This document shows, in pieces, positions 22,020 to 32,666 of a stretch of 64,000 nt of DNA. Every line of letters begins with the position of its first letter. The first letter of the stretch is position 1. The position numbers were made by a program, and so were the translations under genes. Source of the DNA: Magnolia sinica (taxonomy: Eukaryota; Streptophyta; Magnoliopsida; Magnoliales; Magnoliaceae); the NCBI RefSeq assembly GCF_029962835.1, contig NC_080586.1, forward strand, positions 70,061,001 to 70,125,000. Reading direction: 5' to 3'. A model generated the notes under the pieces. The model ran no database searches, had not been told where the DNA came from, and was given only the letters and a program-made list of their open reading frames with translations.

Positions 22020-22520
22020 AGCTAGGTGGGGTCCATTGAGATGATGAGAAGGAAATCCATGCCATCTAACAGTTTCTACAGACCTAGATGCAAGGAGGTG
22101 TCAAAAACGATGTATATCACCATTCATGGTGGGCCACATTGGAAGGTTTTGGGCAAGGGGTTTCAACGAATGAGGTTCCATAATGTTACAGTTCTAACAG
22201 ACGGTTCGGATTGGTGAGGTGGGTCCCGCCATGAAGAATGACGTGTACAGATGGGTAGGTACAAGTTCATGTCATGCAACGAAGAAGGAAGGAAGAGAAG
22301 AAATCGGGGCAGTTGCTTACTATGGTGACATGCTGATGCATGTCATTGTAAATAAGTTTTTTGTGTGGCTATGTAGGGTCCATGGAAGGGTTTTTGGGAA
22401 ATCCATTCCGTTCATCTAACACAACGGTCAAGATTAGGGCATGGTCTAAAAAATGAGATAGATCCATATCTCAAGTGGGCCACATCATAGGAAACAGTGG
22501 GATCTACTGTTGAAAAGAAT
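22020..22520. repeat. Diverged GGGCCCAC hairpin-family sequence
   Basis: Begins taggtggggtccattgagat and ends aagtgggccacatcatagga; contains repeated catggtgggccacat phrases. Borders and TSD were not resolved. Confidence 0.35.
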
Positions 22521-23639
22521 GGGTTGTTACAACATTGGTGTGTTATTTTTAGGGTTTCTTTGTAAAATAATATGATTGGTAGACCAATAAAGGCTATTAA
22601 TATTCTCAAGGTTGTGGGAGAGCCATAAGACATGGGCCAGCAAGTGGAACCCATCGACGTAAATGCAAGATCCTCTTCCTGACCGAATGTCACATTAGGT
22701 GAAATCGTGCACTGCCTTTGTGACATACGTGAGGACTTATGACAGATCGTAGAAGGAAATAGGGTCGGTGTAGAGAAAATCACTAGGTTAATTGAAACGT
22801 CATTTGAAAGGTTTCAGTTACTGGTAAACTGCTAGTCTATTGATAATTCCCCAACAGACTTTGACGTAGAAAGATCAATCTTTTAACAAGAGTCAGTTGG
22901 ATGAAACCACAAGGCCTTCCTCCTCCACCACCTCAGGTGGTTGTGGGAAGAAAGGGCCAAAACGATTGTCCCTAGGACCAATATAATTATGGAGACCTCT
23001 AAAACATTCACATGCTTAGGGTACAATTCTATGAAGGAATGGATCATCTTGGGTGGCAACCACTCGTGCTAATGGTGCCATAGAATTACTATGTCGATGT
23101 CAATTACCCTAGAGGTCAACTTCTTGTGCTATCGATAATACCACAAAAATATATAAGGGCCGATCCATCGAGGGGCAACTTTGGATGCCTCAACCCTTAC
23201 TAGACGTGAATACAATAGTTCAAAGTCCACTCACAGCACAATAGTGACAATTAGGTTATAAAAACCTAATCAATTCAACGCAAAAGTTAACTTATCAGTC
23301 TAATGACTAAAGTGTTACTAAACATTTAATGGACACGAATGTTGTCATAGTCAATCTAGAAAAATCAAAACGGTTAAAGACAAAAAGTAGTAGATTGACA
23401 TTTAAGAAAATGACTTCCAAAAATATATATGAATAAAATAGGTAAGTCGAGTCCAGAGACACCTGGGGGCAAAGGTGAAAATCAATTCTTCGCGAAGACA
23501 ATCTATAAAAAGACGTGCCGCCTAAGCACATGTTACATAAACAATGCTGTCATAAGATTTATGCAGTGGACTGACACATCGCTCCAAGAAAACTACAATG
23601 ACCATATGAAAAAACATCATGTGCACAATGACTGAAAAC
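22521..23639. other. No gene seen
   Basis: No recognisable coding or terminal-repeat signal. It could be the internal region of the LTR-like element whose candidate LTR starts at 23938. Confidence 0.3.
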
Positions 23640-23850
23640 AAAATTCAAATGGCCAGTGACGGCTCAAATAACCAATTTAACCAGAAATGTCAAATTAACA
23701 GCTGAAATGTTTGATTTCACAACTAATTCAACTATAATGGCCAAATTCACAACTGAAATGTCCAATTTCATGGCCGATTCAATCAGAATTGTCAAATTAA
23801 TGGCTAGAATATTCAATTTAATGATTGAAACGGTTATCTTGACGATTGAT
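23640..23850 (+). repeat. Degenerate tandem repeat, ~50-bp units
   Basis: About three diverged units of roughly 48-53 bp built on tgtcaaattaa-x-gctgaaatgt-x-attt. The frame 23656-23853 stays open across it and gives a repetitive peptide (KLTAEMFDFT, KFTTEMSNFM, KLMARIFNLM), but there is no start context, domain or flanking gene structure, so I treat it as a repeat. Confidence 0.5.
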
Positions 23851-23937
23851 TAAATGAAGAACTATAAGAAGTCATTCAATGTCTCTTCACATTCTTTGAG
23901 TACATTCTCCAAATGTAAAGGGACGTGAGGGGGAATT

Positions 23938-24719
23938 GTTTACAGAGGGCTGATCACTACTAGATTAGATGGTTCAAAAAGCGCCATATGACAACCATGG
24001 TACATGTGGTGAGGATAAATCTCAAAGCCAAGAAGTTAGTGACGCGTTTGTGTTGGGAAGATCAGGACTAGAGTTAAGGGAAAACTACTCTCTATAAAGT
24101 AGGAGTTTCGAAAAAAATTGCAAAAGGAAAGAGTCTAGTCACGTCAAGAATCTATCAAAATCTTCTACGAATTTTGTATAACCAAAATGGAAAGAGGCTT
24201 ACGTGATCTCTTTTGTACACATGGCCTGATGCAGTGGGATAAGATTACATGGACAATCAAATAGATATGCACGGCCGATCATCCAAATCTTTTACAAAAA
24301 GGCAACTCTAGTACGACCACCAACCTTCCAGGTCTATAAAAGCAGTATTTGATGAGGAGTTCCAAACCAATTGAGCCATTAAGTTTTAGCCTTAGTTCCT
24401 CTACTTTTGTCCAACCCTGCTATAGAAAGCCCGAAGTTTAGTATAGCTTAGTTTACTATTGTCTAGTGCTATCTCTGTAGTACACCTAGCAGAAGTGTAA
24501 ATATTTACGACCTGCCATCATTGAATCCCAAGCAACTGAGTCCATAATTGGAAGATCACACCCATTTACCTCGATTGTTTGCCCACATAAGTGATTGCAT
24601 GTATTTATCTTTTATTTCTCTCTATGTTCTCACTGATTGAACTTATCTTCATTATAAATTAATAAAGTTGACGATTGGCCTTTATATTTTTAATTTTAAT
24701 TATTCATTATTGTTTTACA
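23938..24719 (+). mobile_element. Candidate LTR
   Basis: Starts TGTTTACAG directly after a purine tract (gtgagggggaat), contains a TATA box (TCTATAAAAG near 24335) and ends TTGTTTTACA, giving TG...CA ends. No TSD was found and no partner LTR is in the window, so it may be a truncated element or coincidence. Confidence 0.35.
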
Positions 24720-24928
24720 GAAAAACCTAAGTCTCATGCAATTACCGTTGAAAGAAAAATTCTTAAGGCAAAAATATTCCATTTTAAATAACTAATAAAC
24801 TGCATGATCACTACAACATTGGTGGATGGACAGTCAAGTCAACTTTCACAGGTTTAATCCTAAGTTTAATTTGGCGCATGCAGTCGCCAGAGTTCAAACG
24901 AGCTCGAGTACTTGACTCTGATATGCCT

Positions 24929-25015
24929 AACACTATCCTAATTGCACACATTTGCCCAACACTATCCTAATTGCACACATTTGCACAACACTATCCTAAT
25001 TGCGCACATTTGACT
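24929..25015. repeat. Tandem repeat, 3 x 29 bp
   Basis: Units 24929-24957, 24958-24986 and 24987-25015, each aacactatcctaattgc-cacatttg-like, almost identical. The flanks 24720-24928 and 25016-25699 hold no recognisable gene. Confidence 0.92.
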
Positions 25016-25806
25016 GAATATAGGCTGTTCGTTAAATGTACTGAACTGCAACACTATCCACCATGTTAAAAAAGGAAAAAGATAAAGAATAAGAGATCTA
25101 TTGTCTAAACTGTTTGGAAGATGACTTGGATTCAAAGGATGAAGTCCCGAGTTTGGATCATCACTGAATGATGACCTGATTCAAAGGACGAAATCTTAAC
25201 ATATATTAATGTTGATGTATTCTAGCGAGCTTCTTCAATGAATATATGCATAATGTGTATTATGAAAATGTCCTGAAAATACCCAACAGGGGCTGGGCCG
25301 GACTGACAGACCTTATGCTGGCTTAGATTTCTTTTTGCCCGTAAACCTGACGGGCAAGCCAGGCCCATTTACAGCCCTTAAGTGAAATCTGCATCGACAC
25401 GACCTTGACATGTAGATACATAGTGTCACCAGGCCTAGAAACATGTAAGGCCTGAGGCCCATGGTTCAATGATCCAGATTGTAAACAGGACAGGCCCTAA
25501 TTTAGATATACTACCAGGCTAAAATCTGAAAATTACAAAAATCCTAGCCATCAAATCCTGGGAGGTGAGACGGCGGAGCTGTTAGAGCCAGTAGAAGCTG
25601 AATATGGTAAGAGTCATCTGTATTAACCGACTGATGAGTAATCCCCACATGGGCTACTGCAACCCAATATAAAGACTGTCCACAGAGATAGTTTGCATTC
25701 AACCAATGCAATTAGGCGTGCATTTCCAAGATGAAGTGCCAGCCTTAAATATCAGTCAGTTCCATAATTCAGATGGTCCACGCAACGTGAATTGAAGAGC
25801 TTTTAG

Positions 25807-26300
25807 ATTGTCAACTGACACCTCTGTGGGGCCCACCATGATGTATTTGTTTTATCAATTCAATCCATCCATTTTGATATCTTAATTTAGAGCATGATCC
25901 CGAAAATGAGGCACATGAAAATCTCAGGTGGACCACACCACAGGAAATAGTGGTGATTGAATTCCAACCACTAAAAGCTTCTTGGGAGCCACAAAAGTTT
26001 TGGATCAAGTTGATATTTGTGTTTACCTTCATCCAAGTCTGTGTGACCTTATCAACGGGTTGGATGGGAGATAAAATTTACAGTGGACCCTAGAAAGTTT
26101 TTAATGGTGGGCATTCAATCACCACTGTTTTCCTGTGGTGTGGTCCACTTGATATTTGAATCTGCCTAATCTTTAGCCTTTTGCGTTGAAATGAGCTGGA
26201 AAAATAGATGGACAGCGTGGATAAAATACATGCATCATAGTGGGGCCCACAGAGCACCGTCCAGTAGCCAGGTCCTTACTGGCAGTGTCAGTAGGTAATC
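25807..26300. mobile_element. Hairpin MITE insertion 1 in block A
   Basis: Absent from block B, where agagcttttaaacacgatta runs on directly to the acaaaattt segment. It has outer inverted ACTGACAC motifs and the full hairpin-family core (ctctgtggggcccaccatga on the left, gtggggcccacagag on the right). Exact borders and TSD are unclear. Confidence 0.65.
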
Positions 26301-26459
26301 CACATCCCCATTTTACAAAATTTTCTATCACATGGCCCACCTGAATTTTGGGTCATCCTGACTTTTTGGTATCTATGACGATCATGATTTAGCACAGATG
26401 ATGAACGGTTTGGATTGTACGCACACATTACGTTCGGACCACAAAAGCTCGAACGCATG

Positions 26460-26999
26460 GGAAACGGATTGGCTACTCCCCCTGCCACCAGCCCCGTGGC
26501 TGGTGGTCGGTGCCCTATGGGCCCCACCATGATGTATGTATTTCATCCATGCCGTTCATCCATTTTTATAGATCATGTTAGTGCTTGATACGAAAAATTA
26601 GAGGGATATAAGTCTCAGTTGGACCACACCACAGGAAAACAATAGTAATTGGATATCCACCATTAAAATCCTACTAAGGCCTACTGTACTGTTTATTTGA
26701 CATCCAATCTGTTGATTAGGTCATAAAAACCCAGATGAAGGGAAAAAACAAATATCAGATTGATCCAAAACATTTATGGTCCCCAAAAGGTTTTTAATAG
26801 TTGACGTTCATTCAATACACGTTTCCTGTAATGTGCTCCACTTGAGATTAGGGTATACCTCATTTTTTGTAACATAGTATAAAATGGACTAGGAAAATAG
26901 ATGGACGGCGTGGATGAAACACATACATCATGTTGGGCCCCACAGAGCACCGACCACCAGCCATTGGCTGGTGGCAGTGGGAGTAGCCAATCCGTTCCT
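26460..26999. mobile_element. Mutator-type hairpin MITE, insertion 2 in block A
   Basis: Flanked by a 9-bp direct repeat GAACGCATG (26451-26459 and 27000-27008). Outer ends are near-perfect inverted repeats containing AACGGATTGGCTACTCCC, then CCACCAGCC/GGCTGGTGG, then the hairpin-family core. Block B has the empty site (gaacgtatgggaactcac), which proves insertion. A 9-bp TSD is typical of Mutator-like MITEs. Confidence 0.9.
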
Positions 27000-27037
27000 G
27001 AACGCATGGGAACTCACATGCGTACGGATCATTTCCC

Positions 27038-27567
27038 ATGGACGCGGAATGCGTCCTACCCCGCTGTCTCCACCAGGGAACGGGCAGGAGCTTTCAGTGC
27101 CACTGTGATATATGGGTCTTATCCACACCGTACATCCATTGTTTCCTATCATTTTAGGTATAAACTCAAAAATGAGGCACATCCAATGCTCAAGTGGACC
27201 ACACCACCATAGGAAGCAGCGGTGATAATGATTCTCACTGTTGAAACTTTTCTAATGCCCAACGTGATGTTTATTTTCCATCCAACCTATTCGTAAAGTT
27301 AAATAGACCTGGATGAAGAGAAATCACAAATATCAGCTCCATCCAAAACTTCAGTGGCCCCTAAGAAGTTTTCAACGGTAAGATTTTAATCCCCATTTTA
27401 TAGACCACTTGAGCCTTGGATCTGCCTCATTTTTGGGCTTATACCTTAAAATGACAGGAAAAAGTGGATGGACGGTGTGGATAAGACCAATACATTACGG
27501 TGGCCACTCAAAGCTCCTGCCTGTTCCCAGTTGGAGACGGGCCGGGGTAGGACGCAATCCGCGTCCA
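27038..27567. mobile_element. Hairpin MITE, insertion 3 in block A
   Basis: Long TIRs: the left end ATGGACGCGGAATGCGTCCT matches the complement of the right end (aggacgcaatccgcgtccat), and similarity continues for about 60 bp to GGCAGGAGCTTT. Flanks TCATTTCCC (left) and TCATTCCC (right) resemble a 9-bp TSD with one base lost. Block B has the unoccupied sequence. Confidence 0.8.
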
Positions 27568-27599
27568 TTTCTCATTCCCTATCAAATGGGCGTGGGCCC

Positions 27600-27827
27600 A
27601 TTGACCCAACAACCACTCTCTTTAGAAATCTTCAGAATCCATCACGTACATTTGATGTCTTGATTACTTTTGATTTTCTACTCACGGAAGGAAAGTGTTA
27701 CAGAAATAAAAATCCATTCATGCATTCCAAATGCTCCCCGAACGCAAACCAAAATGCATGCATGCAGCCCTTTAAAGCATGCAAAACCCAATACAACTCA
27801 ACTCACCTTGCTTGAGAGAGGAAAATC
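27600..27827 (+). promoter_or_regulatory. Promoter of paralog 1 with RY repeats
   Basis: ATGCATGCATGCA at 27754-27766 contains overlapping RY elements (CATGCA), sites for B3-domain ABI3/FUS3/LEC2 factors in seed genes. The position matching the TATAAAT of paralog 2 reads TTTAGAAAT (27621-27629), a damaged TATA box. A second AT motif CTTTAAAGC (27770-27778) 50 bp before the ATG is conserved in both copies and could be the working TATA. Upstream of about 27570 the ancestral promoter is displaced by MITEs. Confidence 0.55.
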
Positions 27828-28211
27828 ATGGAGAGTATGAGAAAAGAAGCACTAGCCATTGTAGCAACATTCCTCTTTCTCCATCTTCAAATGGCGGATG
27901 CCGGACTGCCGCGCGTCTGTGCCAATCAGTTCTCCCTAGCTGCCCAAGCATGCTCTCTTCTACCGACTCTGGCTCACCACGACAGGTGCCATGAATCCGG
28001 CTGTGATGATGAGACTGACAGCAAGAGACACAGACGCCATAGACATCGGCTGGAGAATTGTTGCAGATGGCTGAAAGAGCTGGATGATGTTTGTGTGTGC
28101 TCGGTCTTCTCTCGGTTGCCTCTGTTCCTGACCACACCCGATCACACGTACACCGTGGAAGTTGGTGGCAAGTGCAAAGTCAGTTACAAGTGTGATGGGT
28201 TGTTGGGTTGA
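27828..28211 (+). CDS. Secreted LTP/2S-albumin-superfamily protein, paralog 1 (127 aa)
   Basis: Single-exon gene. Residues 1 to about 25 form a hydrophobic signal peptide (ALAIVATFLFLHLQ core), so the product should be secreted. Ten cysteines: C31, C42, C54, C59, C78-C79, C89-x-C91, C116, C122. Eight of them fit the eight-cysteine motif of lipid-transfer/2S-albumin/amylase-inhibitor proteins (C...C...CC...CxC...C...C); the CX4C pair C54/C59 is extra. Between C59 and C78 it has a basic loop (SKRHRRHRHR) that is five residues longer than in paralog 2. About 90 of 122 aligned residues match paralog 2. The start is supported by shared upstream sequence and identical MESMRK. Role inferred only at family level (lipid binding, storage or inhibitor); RY motifs suggest seed expression. 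The weak TATA and upstream MITEs may alter its expression. Confidence 0.85.
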   Translation: MESMRKEALAIVATFLFLHLQMADAGLPRVCANQFSLAAQACSLLPTLAHHDRCHESGCDDETDSKRHRRHRHRLENCCRWLKELDDVCVCSVFSRLPLFLTTPDHTYTVEVGGKCKVSYKCDGLLG

Positions 28212-28667
28212 TGATCGTTGTGGCCATGAAAGTATTTAAGCTGATTAACCAGTTTTATTGTTTTTCATTTTCATTTTTAGTTCAGAAATCTCCTGTGAGT
28301 AGTAGTTTCATTGGGGTAATTTGATTTGGTATGCTTGTATTTATATCCTATATATAACGAAATCAGTTTTAGAGCATTTTTGCTCCAGCAGTTAATTTAC
28401 TTACGATAGAGGATGTTGAATATTCAAAAGACATGACAAGAGATTCTAATGAAGTCGAAATGCAGTGGAAGGTACTTCAGAAATTAAAAAAACATATACA
28501 GCTCAAATTCACCTGCAGAAAGCCCTGAAACAGCTTAGACTTTACTGAAAAAGCCTCTACAATACTTTTTTTGTCTCTCTCTCTCTCACTGTCTGCCTGC
28601 AGCCTGCAAAGCTATGTAGGATGCCAATGACCCCAACACCAGCAAGATAGTGTCAATTAAAGCTCTA

Positions 28668-28930
28668 TAAGCCCCACCATGATGTGTGTTTCATATATGC
28701 TGGTGTGTCAAAGCTCTATAAGCCCCCACCATGATGTATGTTTTTTATCCATGCTGTCCATCCATTTTCCAGCTCATTTTAGGGCATGAGCTCAAAAATG
28801 ATGCAGATTCAAATCTTAAGTGGATGACACAAAGGAAACAGTGTTGATTGAACGTACACTATGAAAAACTTTTCAGAGCCCACTGTGATGTTTATTTGCC
28901 ATCTTACCTGCTGATAAGGTCATACATACA
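28668..28930. mobile_element. Hairpin MITE, left half, shared with block B
   Basis: Same element as the left part of 51820-52353, at the homologous place, so it was present before the duplication. It stops abruptly after ctgataaggtcatac; the right half is missing. A small piece of the family's central segment (ttttggatcaagctgatatt) appears at 29470-29513 in inverted order. Confidence 0.6.
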
Positions 28931-30069
28931 TCGAAGGTACGAATAAAGTATAGTTTATGTTTAAATGAAAGTTGATTGCCAAAATAAGCCTATACGTATT
29001 GATTGCTCATACTTCAATCACCAATTGATTTTTCATTTAAACTTTCTTGTTTCCATTACTTAGATTTTAGTTTAAGAGCAATCCTTAATTGAATTTGAAA
29101 CATGGAAGGTGTATCGAAATCAATCCACTAACTAATTGAAGAAACATTGACAATATTAGTTGGAAAACATTTATATGATAGATTATTACCAATGTTGTCA
29201 AATGGAATAAGCGATCATAAGCCATCGCCTATGTCTGATCGCCTATGCGATTGCACCTTTTTTAAAATTTTAAAAAACAAAAGGTAGGAAAATTGGGAAA
29301 AAAAAATAGATAAATTTTGTAAACAAAAAATCTACAAAATCAACAAAAAGTTTATGTAATTACTAGAAGTGTTTCAATTTATTTATTTTTATCAATTTCA
29401 TTATAATTTGTATATTTAGTATCTAAGTTACATAAGTAAATTAAGCTGTAAAGTATAATAATCAACCAGTTTTGGATCAAGCTGATATTTTTGTTTTCCC
29501 TTCATCCATATTCTATCTCTAAAAATATAATTTCATTATCTAGTTTGGACAAAAAAAAAAAAAAAAAAAAGCTTTGCTTTTCATTTTGCACATAATCGTT
29601 GTAACTTTATACAATAATATTATTTTAGTTGGTACTGGATTAAGTGATAGTATTTATCAGTTAAATGTACATTTTATATTTGAACAATCTATCCTTATTT
29701 TGCATATAAATTTTGGATCGAAATGTGGCCTCTCTAATAAAAATTCCTCATGTTATGGCATCGACTTTTAGGTTACATATCTAAAAACATAATTATAAGG
29801 TTAATGGGGGAATAAATGGGTGCTAGCCACTCCAAACTTTAGGGCTTCGGTATATGTTTAGATTATATAAAAGGAAAAGAACCTAAAATCAACAAGAATG
29901 GTGCTACACGTGGTAAAGATCAACAAGAATGGTGCTACACGTGGTAAAGATCTCCTAAAATTAATACATACTAGTATTTATAGGCATTCCACGTTATATT
30001 ACTAGTGAAAAATACTTTATCACCTTTATTGATGACTACTTACAAACTGTTATGTCTATCTAATAAAAA
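28931..30069. other. AT-rich sequence, no gene seen
   Basis: Contains A-runs (29551-29570), the displaced MITE fragment near 29470 and the 31-bp duplication listed separately. No coding sequence was recognised. Confidence 0.4.
29888..29949. repeat. Perfect 31-bp direct repeat
   Basis: Units 29888-29918 and 29919-29949 are identical (atcaacaagaatggtgctac...). Recent tandem duplication. Confidence 0.95.
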
Positions 30070-30388
30070 GAAAAGTCAGAAGCTATAAACACTTTTGTAG
30101 TATTTTGGGTTGAATTGATGAATCAACTAGACGAAAAGATAAAGGTTGTGAATCAGATAGAGGTGGTGAGTACTATGGTAGGTATACTGAATTGGATCAA
30201 AATGAAGGCACATATTTACTAATTCCCTCAAATCGAAAGAAATAGTTTCTCAATATATGACATCAGAAATGCCTAAGAGAAAAGGTATTGCTGAGAGGGG
30301 TAATTGGACCCTTATAAATATGGTGTATAATATGATTAACAATTCCTCATTACTCACAATCAATATGAAGTGAAGCCCTAAAAACAAC

Positions 30389-30441
<53 letters not shown>

Positions 30442-30520
30442 TGAATTAGGTTTCTAGCAAGGCTATTCCTAAAACTCCTTCTGAGTTATAACAGTCCAAT
30501 TAGGTTTCGAGTGTATATGC
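30070..30520 (+). pseudogene. Ty1/copia integrase fragment
   Basis: Broken plus-strand frame with SDRGGEYYGRYTE (second catalytic Asp region) at about 30150-30190, a degraded AERGNWTLINMV region (catalytic Glu) at 30290-30325 and KAIPKTPSEL at 30455-30485. Stops and shifts throughout. It belongs to a different copia copy from the LTR that begins at 30704. Confidence 0.65.
30390..30439. repeat. (TA)25 microsatellite
   Basis: Perfect TA run inside the copia fragment. Confidence 0.95.
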
Positions 30521-30703
30521 AGTCCAATTCTGTTAATATACATGGCCTATTAAGATGAAGAGATGCCTTAAATAATTACACTGCTTGCTCTAGTTTGACC
30601 CACCTGAGTGTTGAATTGGTGTGACTTTTTGAATCATTGACAAATTAACATTCCGCTATGCACCTAAAGAATGGTGTGGATCATGTAAAGAAACAAGTTA
30701 TAC

Positions 30704-30980
30704 TGTAGCTATAGACAACATTATTATAAATCTTAAGCTTTAACATTGCTAGACTTGGGCTCTAGGCCCACTCTTATATATATGCAGAACTTATAATAAA
30801 ACAAAACCCTAAAGGAGTGAGTGACTCTCTCTAGTTTTCCTCCCCTTTTAACAACACCTCTCCCTCTCTCATCATCTTCTTCCTTCTTCCCTTATTGCAA
30901 TGAACATCCATTAACACACTCTAACTGGATCAACCTTTCACACTATTTATCATCTTTCCAGCATGTTGGGTCTATTTACA
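30704..30980 (+). mobile_element. 5' LTR of a copia element
   Basis: Homologous to 36562-36857 (ttaacattgct, aataaaacaaaac, gagtgagtgactctctct, catctttccag in the same order). The left end is approximate because the copies differ there; the right end ...TTTACA abuts the primer-binding site. With the 3' LTR it brackets 30704-36857. Confidence 0.7.
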
Positions 30981-30992
30981 TGGTATCAGATC
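30981..30992 (+). other. Primer-binding site, initiator Met-tRNA type
   Basis: TGGTATCAGATC directly after the LTR; the family consensus is TGGTATCAGAGC, so the first ten bases match. The following 30993-31549 has no recognisable gag, so the internal region is largely lost. Confidence 0.75.
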
Positions 30993-31549
30993 CTTGAGGT
31001 TCATCTAAGTCCTACAACTTTGATTGATGGTGAAGAGCGACTTGATCAAATGACTGCTACTACCATTGATGCAAACTTCTAAACCCATTTCGTGTTCGTG
31101 ATTGTTTTCCCAAAACCAGTTAGGTTCTAAGCCGTCATCATTAATGGTGTGAAGACGTTGTTTATCTTCTTTGTGTTGTGTATGGATCCTATAGATCCAG
31201 AGGCCATTTGGGCACATGTTTGATAATCTGATTGTTGGGCCATTGATTTATTGTTGAGATCTATAGTGTTCTAGACTTGAAGAAAAGGTTGTAGATCCGT
31301 CTGGGCCATTGACTTATTTTTTAGATCTACAATGTTCTAGATCTGAAGAAAATGCTGCAGATCCATGTGGACCATTGATCACAAGTATGTTTGGTCCATT
31401 AATTGGTCCATTTGGATCACCTTCATCTACTCCAAATTATTGTGTAATCCTTGTTCCCACTCCATTGATCTAGTTGGGACTAGAATTCACCACTATCGTT
31501 GGCTTCATTTATTAAAGTAACTGGCTCATCTGTCACACCACTTTGATGT

Positions 31550-32666
31550 AATTCCAAGCCCACAATAAACCCGGATCAACCTTAGGTATTAGAAATTCAG
31601 ATATAATACCAACATTAATCTGTGAGTTTTATGAAATTACGTTCAATGAAGATAGAACAATTAAAATAACTAAAATAACCAAAACAATCAAGTAAGCAAA
31701 CAAAGAACACGCCGATTTTTTGTGGAAAACACTTGTGACAGAAAACTATGCATGGTGCAAAGTGACAAAGATTTTCACTATAATCAAAAGCCTTAGAGTT
31801 TACGCCACTCACCTTTTCCAATTATATCTCCCTTTGTGATATGCATCTAGGAAAACCATAGCCCCTTGAGAAAATCCATTCTCAAGCCCTCATAAGTGTA
31901 GAAAACCCCCTCACCTCATAAAACCCTTGCCTTTAGACAGAAAACACTCATAATTCATTAAGCCCTAATCACAATTAGGCTTAAATACTCATTTTTTTTG
32001 CAAAACGTGTAACTTAATCAAGGTCTGTTAGTCAAATCGATGGCATTGTCGATCGGATCGACTGGGACTGACAAAACCCTATTTTGCACTTAAGAAATCC
32101 CACACTCAGTGGGTTGGGCCTACAGTTTGTTGGTCTGACTGAAAAAACCATTTATTGACTCTTAGACTAGTAAAATCCAAGGCACTTGCACAACATCTCT
32201 ACATTGACTTTTATTTTGCTAAGTTGAAGATCTCCCATACTAGCCTCCACCTTGACTGTAAACTGCTGATTACATTCTCCACCTGGAACGAAGCTCTATT
32301 CGAACCCTTGTGTAAGAGTACACAATCTCATTGATGACTAATGAGATTGATTAAGCCCAAGCAGTGCTTAAACTTGTCTGTGGTAACTGATTTTGTCAAC
32401 ATGTTTACGACATTCTCGTTCGTATGAATATTTTAAAATTGAATCTCTCTTGAAGTAATGAGCTCTTGTATGTTATGGAATATCATGTCGATGTGCTTGG
32501 TTCTCATATGATACACCTAATTTAATACTAGATGGATAGCACTCTAAAGATCAAAATGCAATCGACTCACCTCTTGTTTCAACCTGAGTTTACCAATTAG
32601 ACCCTTCAACCATAATACCTCATTTGACGCTTCTGCTACATTCATGTATTCCGCCTTGGCTATAGA
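31550..32666 (-). pseudogene. Inverted copia remnant: RNase H and LTR-like tail
   Basis: Minus strand. 32666-32310 reads SIAKAEYMNVAEASNEVLWL, then HMRTKHIDMIFHNIQELI and a NVVNMLTKSVTTDKFKHCL segment, the end of copia RNase H, with stops. 32280-31550 beyond it contains LTR-like sequence (for example the gattttttgtggaaaacact phrase) but no defined border. The coding part continues at 34692 on the other side of a solo LTR inserted within the RNase H domain. Confidence 0.65.

Larger units (their letters stand above)
25700..28930 (+). repeat. Segmental duplication, block A
   Basis: Interrupted homology to 50350-52310. Matching islands are 25700-25806, 26317-26450, 27009-27037, 27571-28385 (promoter, gene, 3' UTR) and 28386-28930 (3' flank with a shared MITE piece). 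The gaps correspond exactly to MITE insertions present only here. The two blocks are in the same orientation about 23 kb apart, separated by the copia and CACTA elements. Confidence 0.8.

Noticed and set aside
23656-23853. Small repetitive protein gene
   Set aside because: Frame openness follows from the tandem repeat; no start context, splice sites or domain.
26901-27212. Frames of about 60-130 codons around 26.3-27.8 kb
   Set aside because: They fall in MITE sequence and the promoter; similar frames occur in every hairpin MITE because of its composition.
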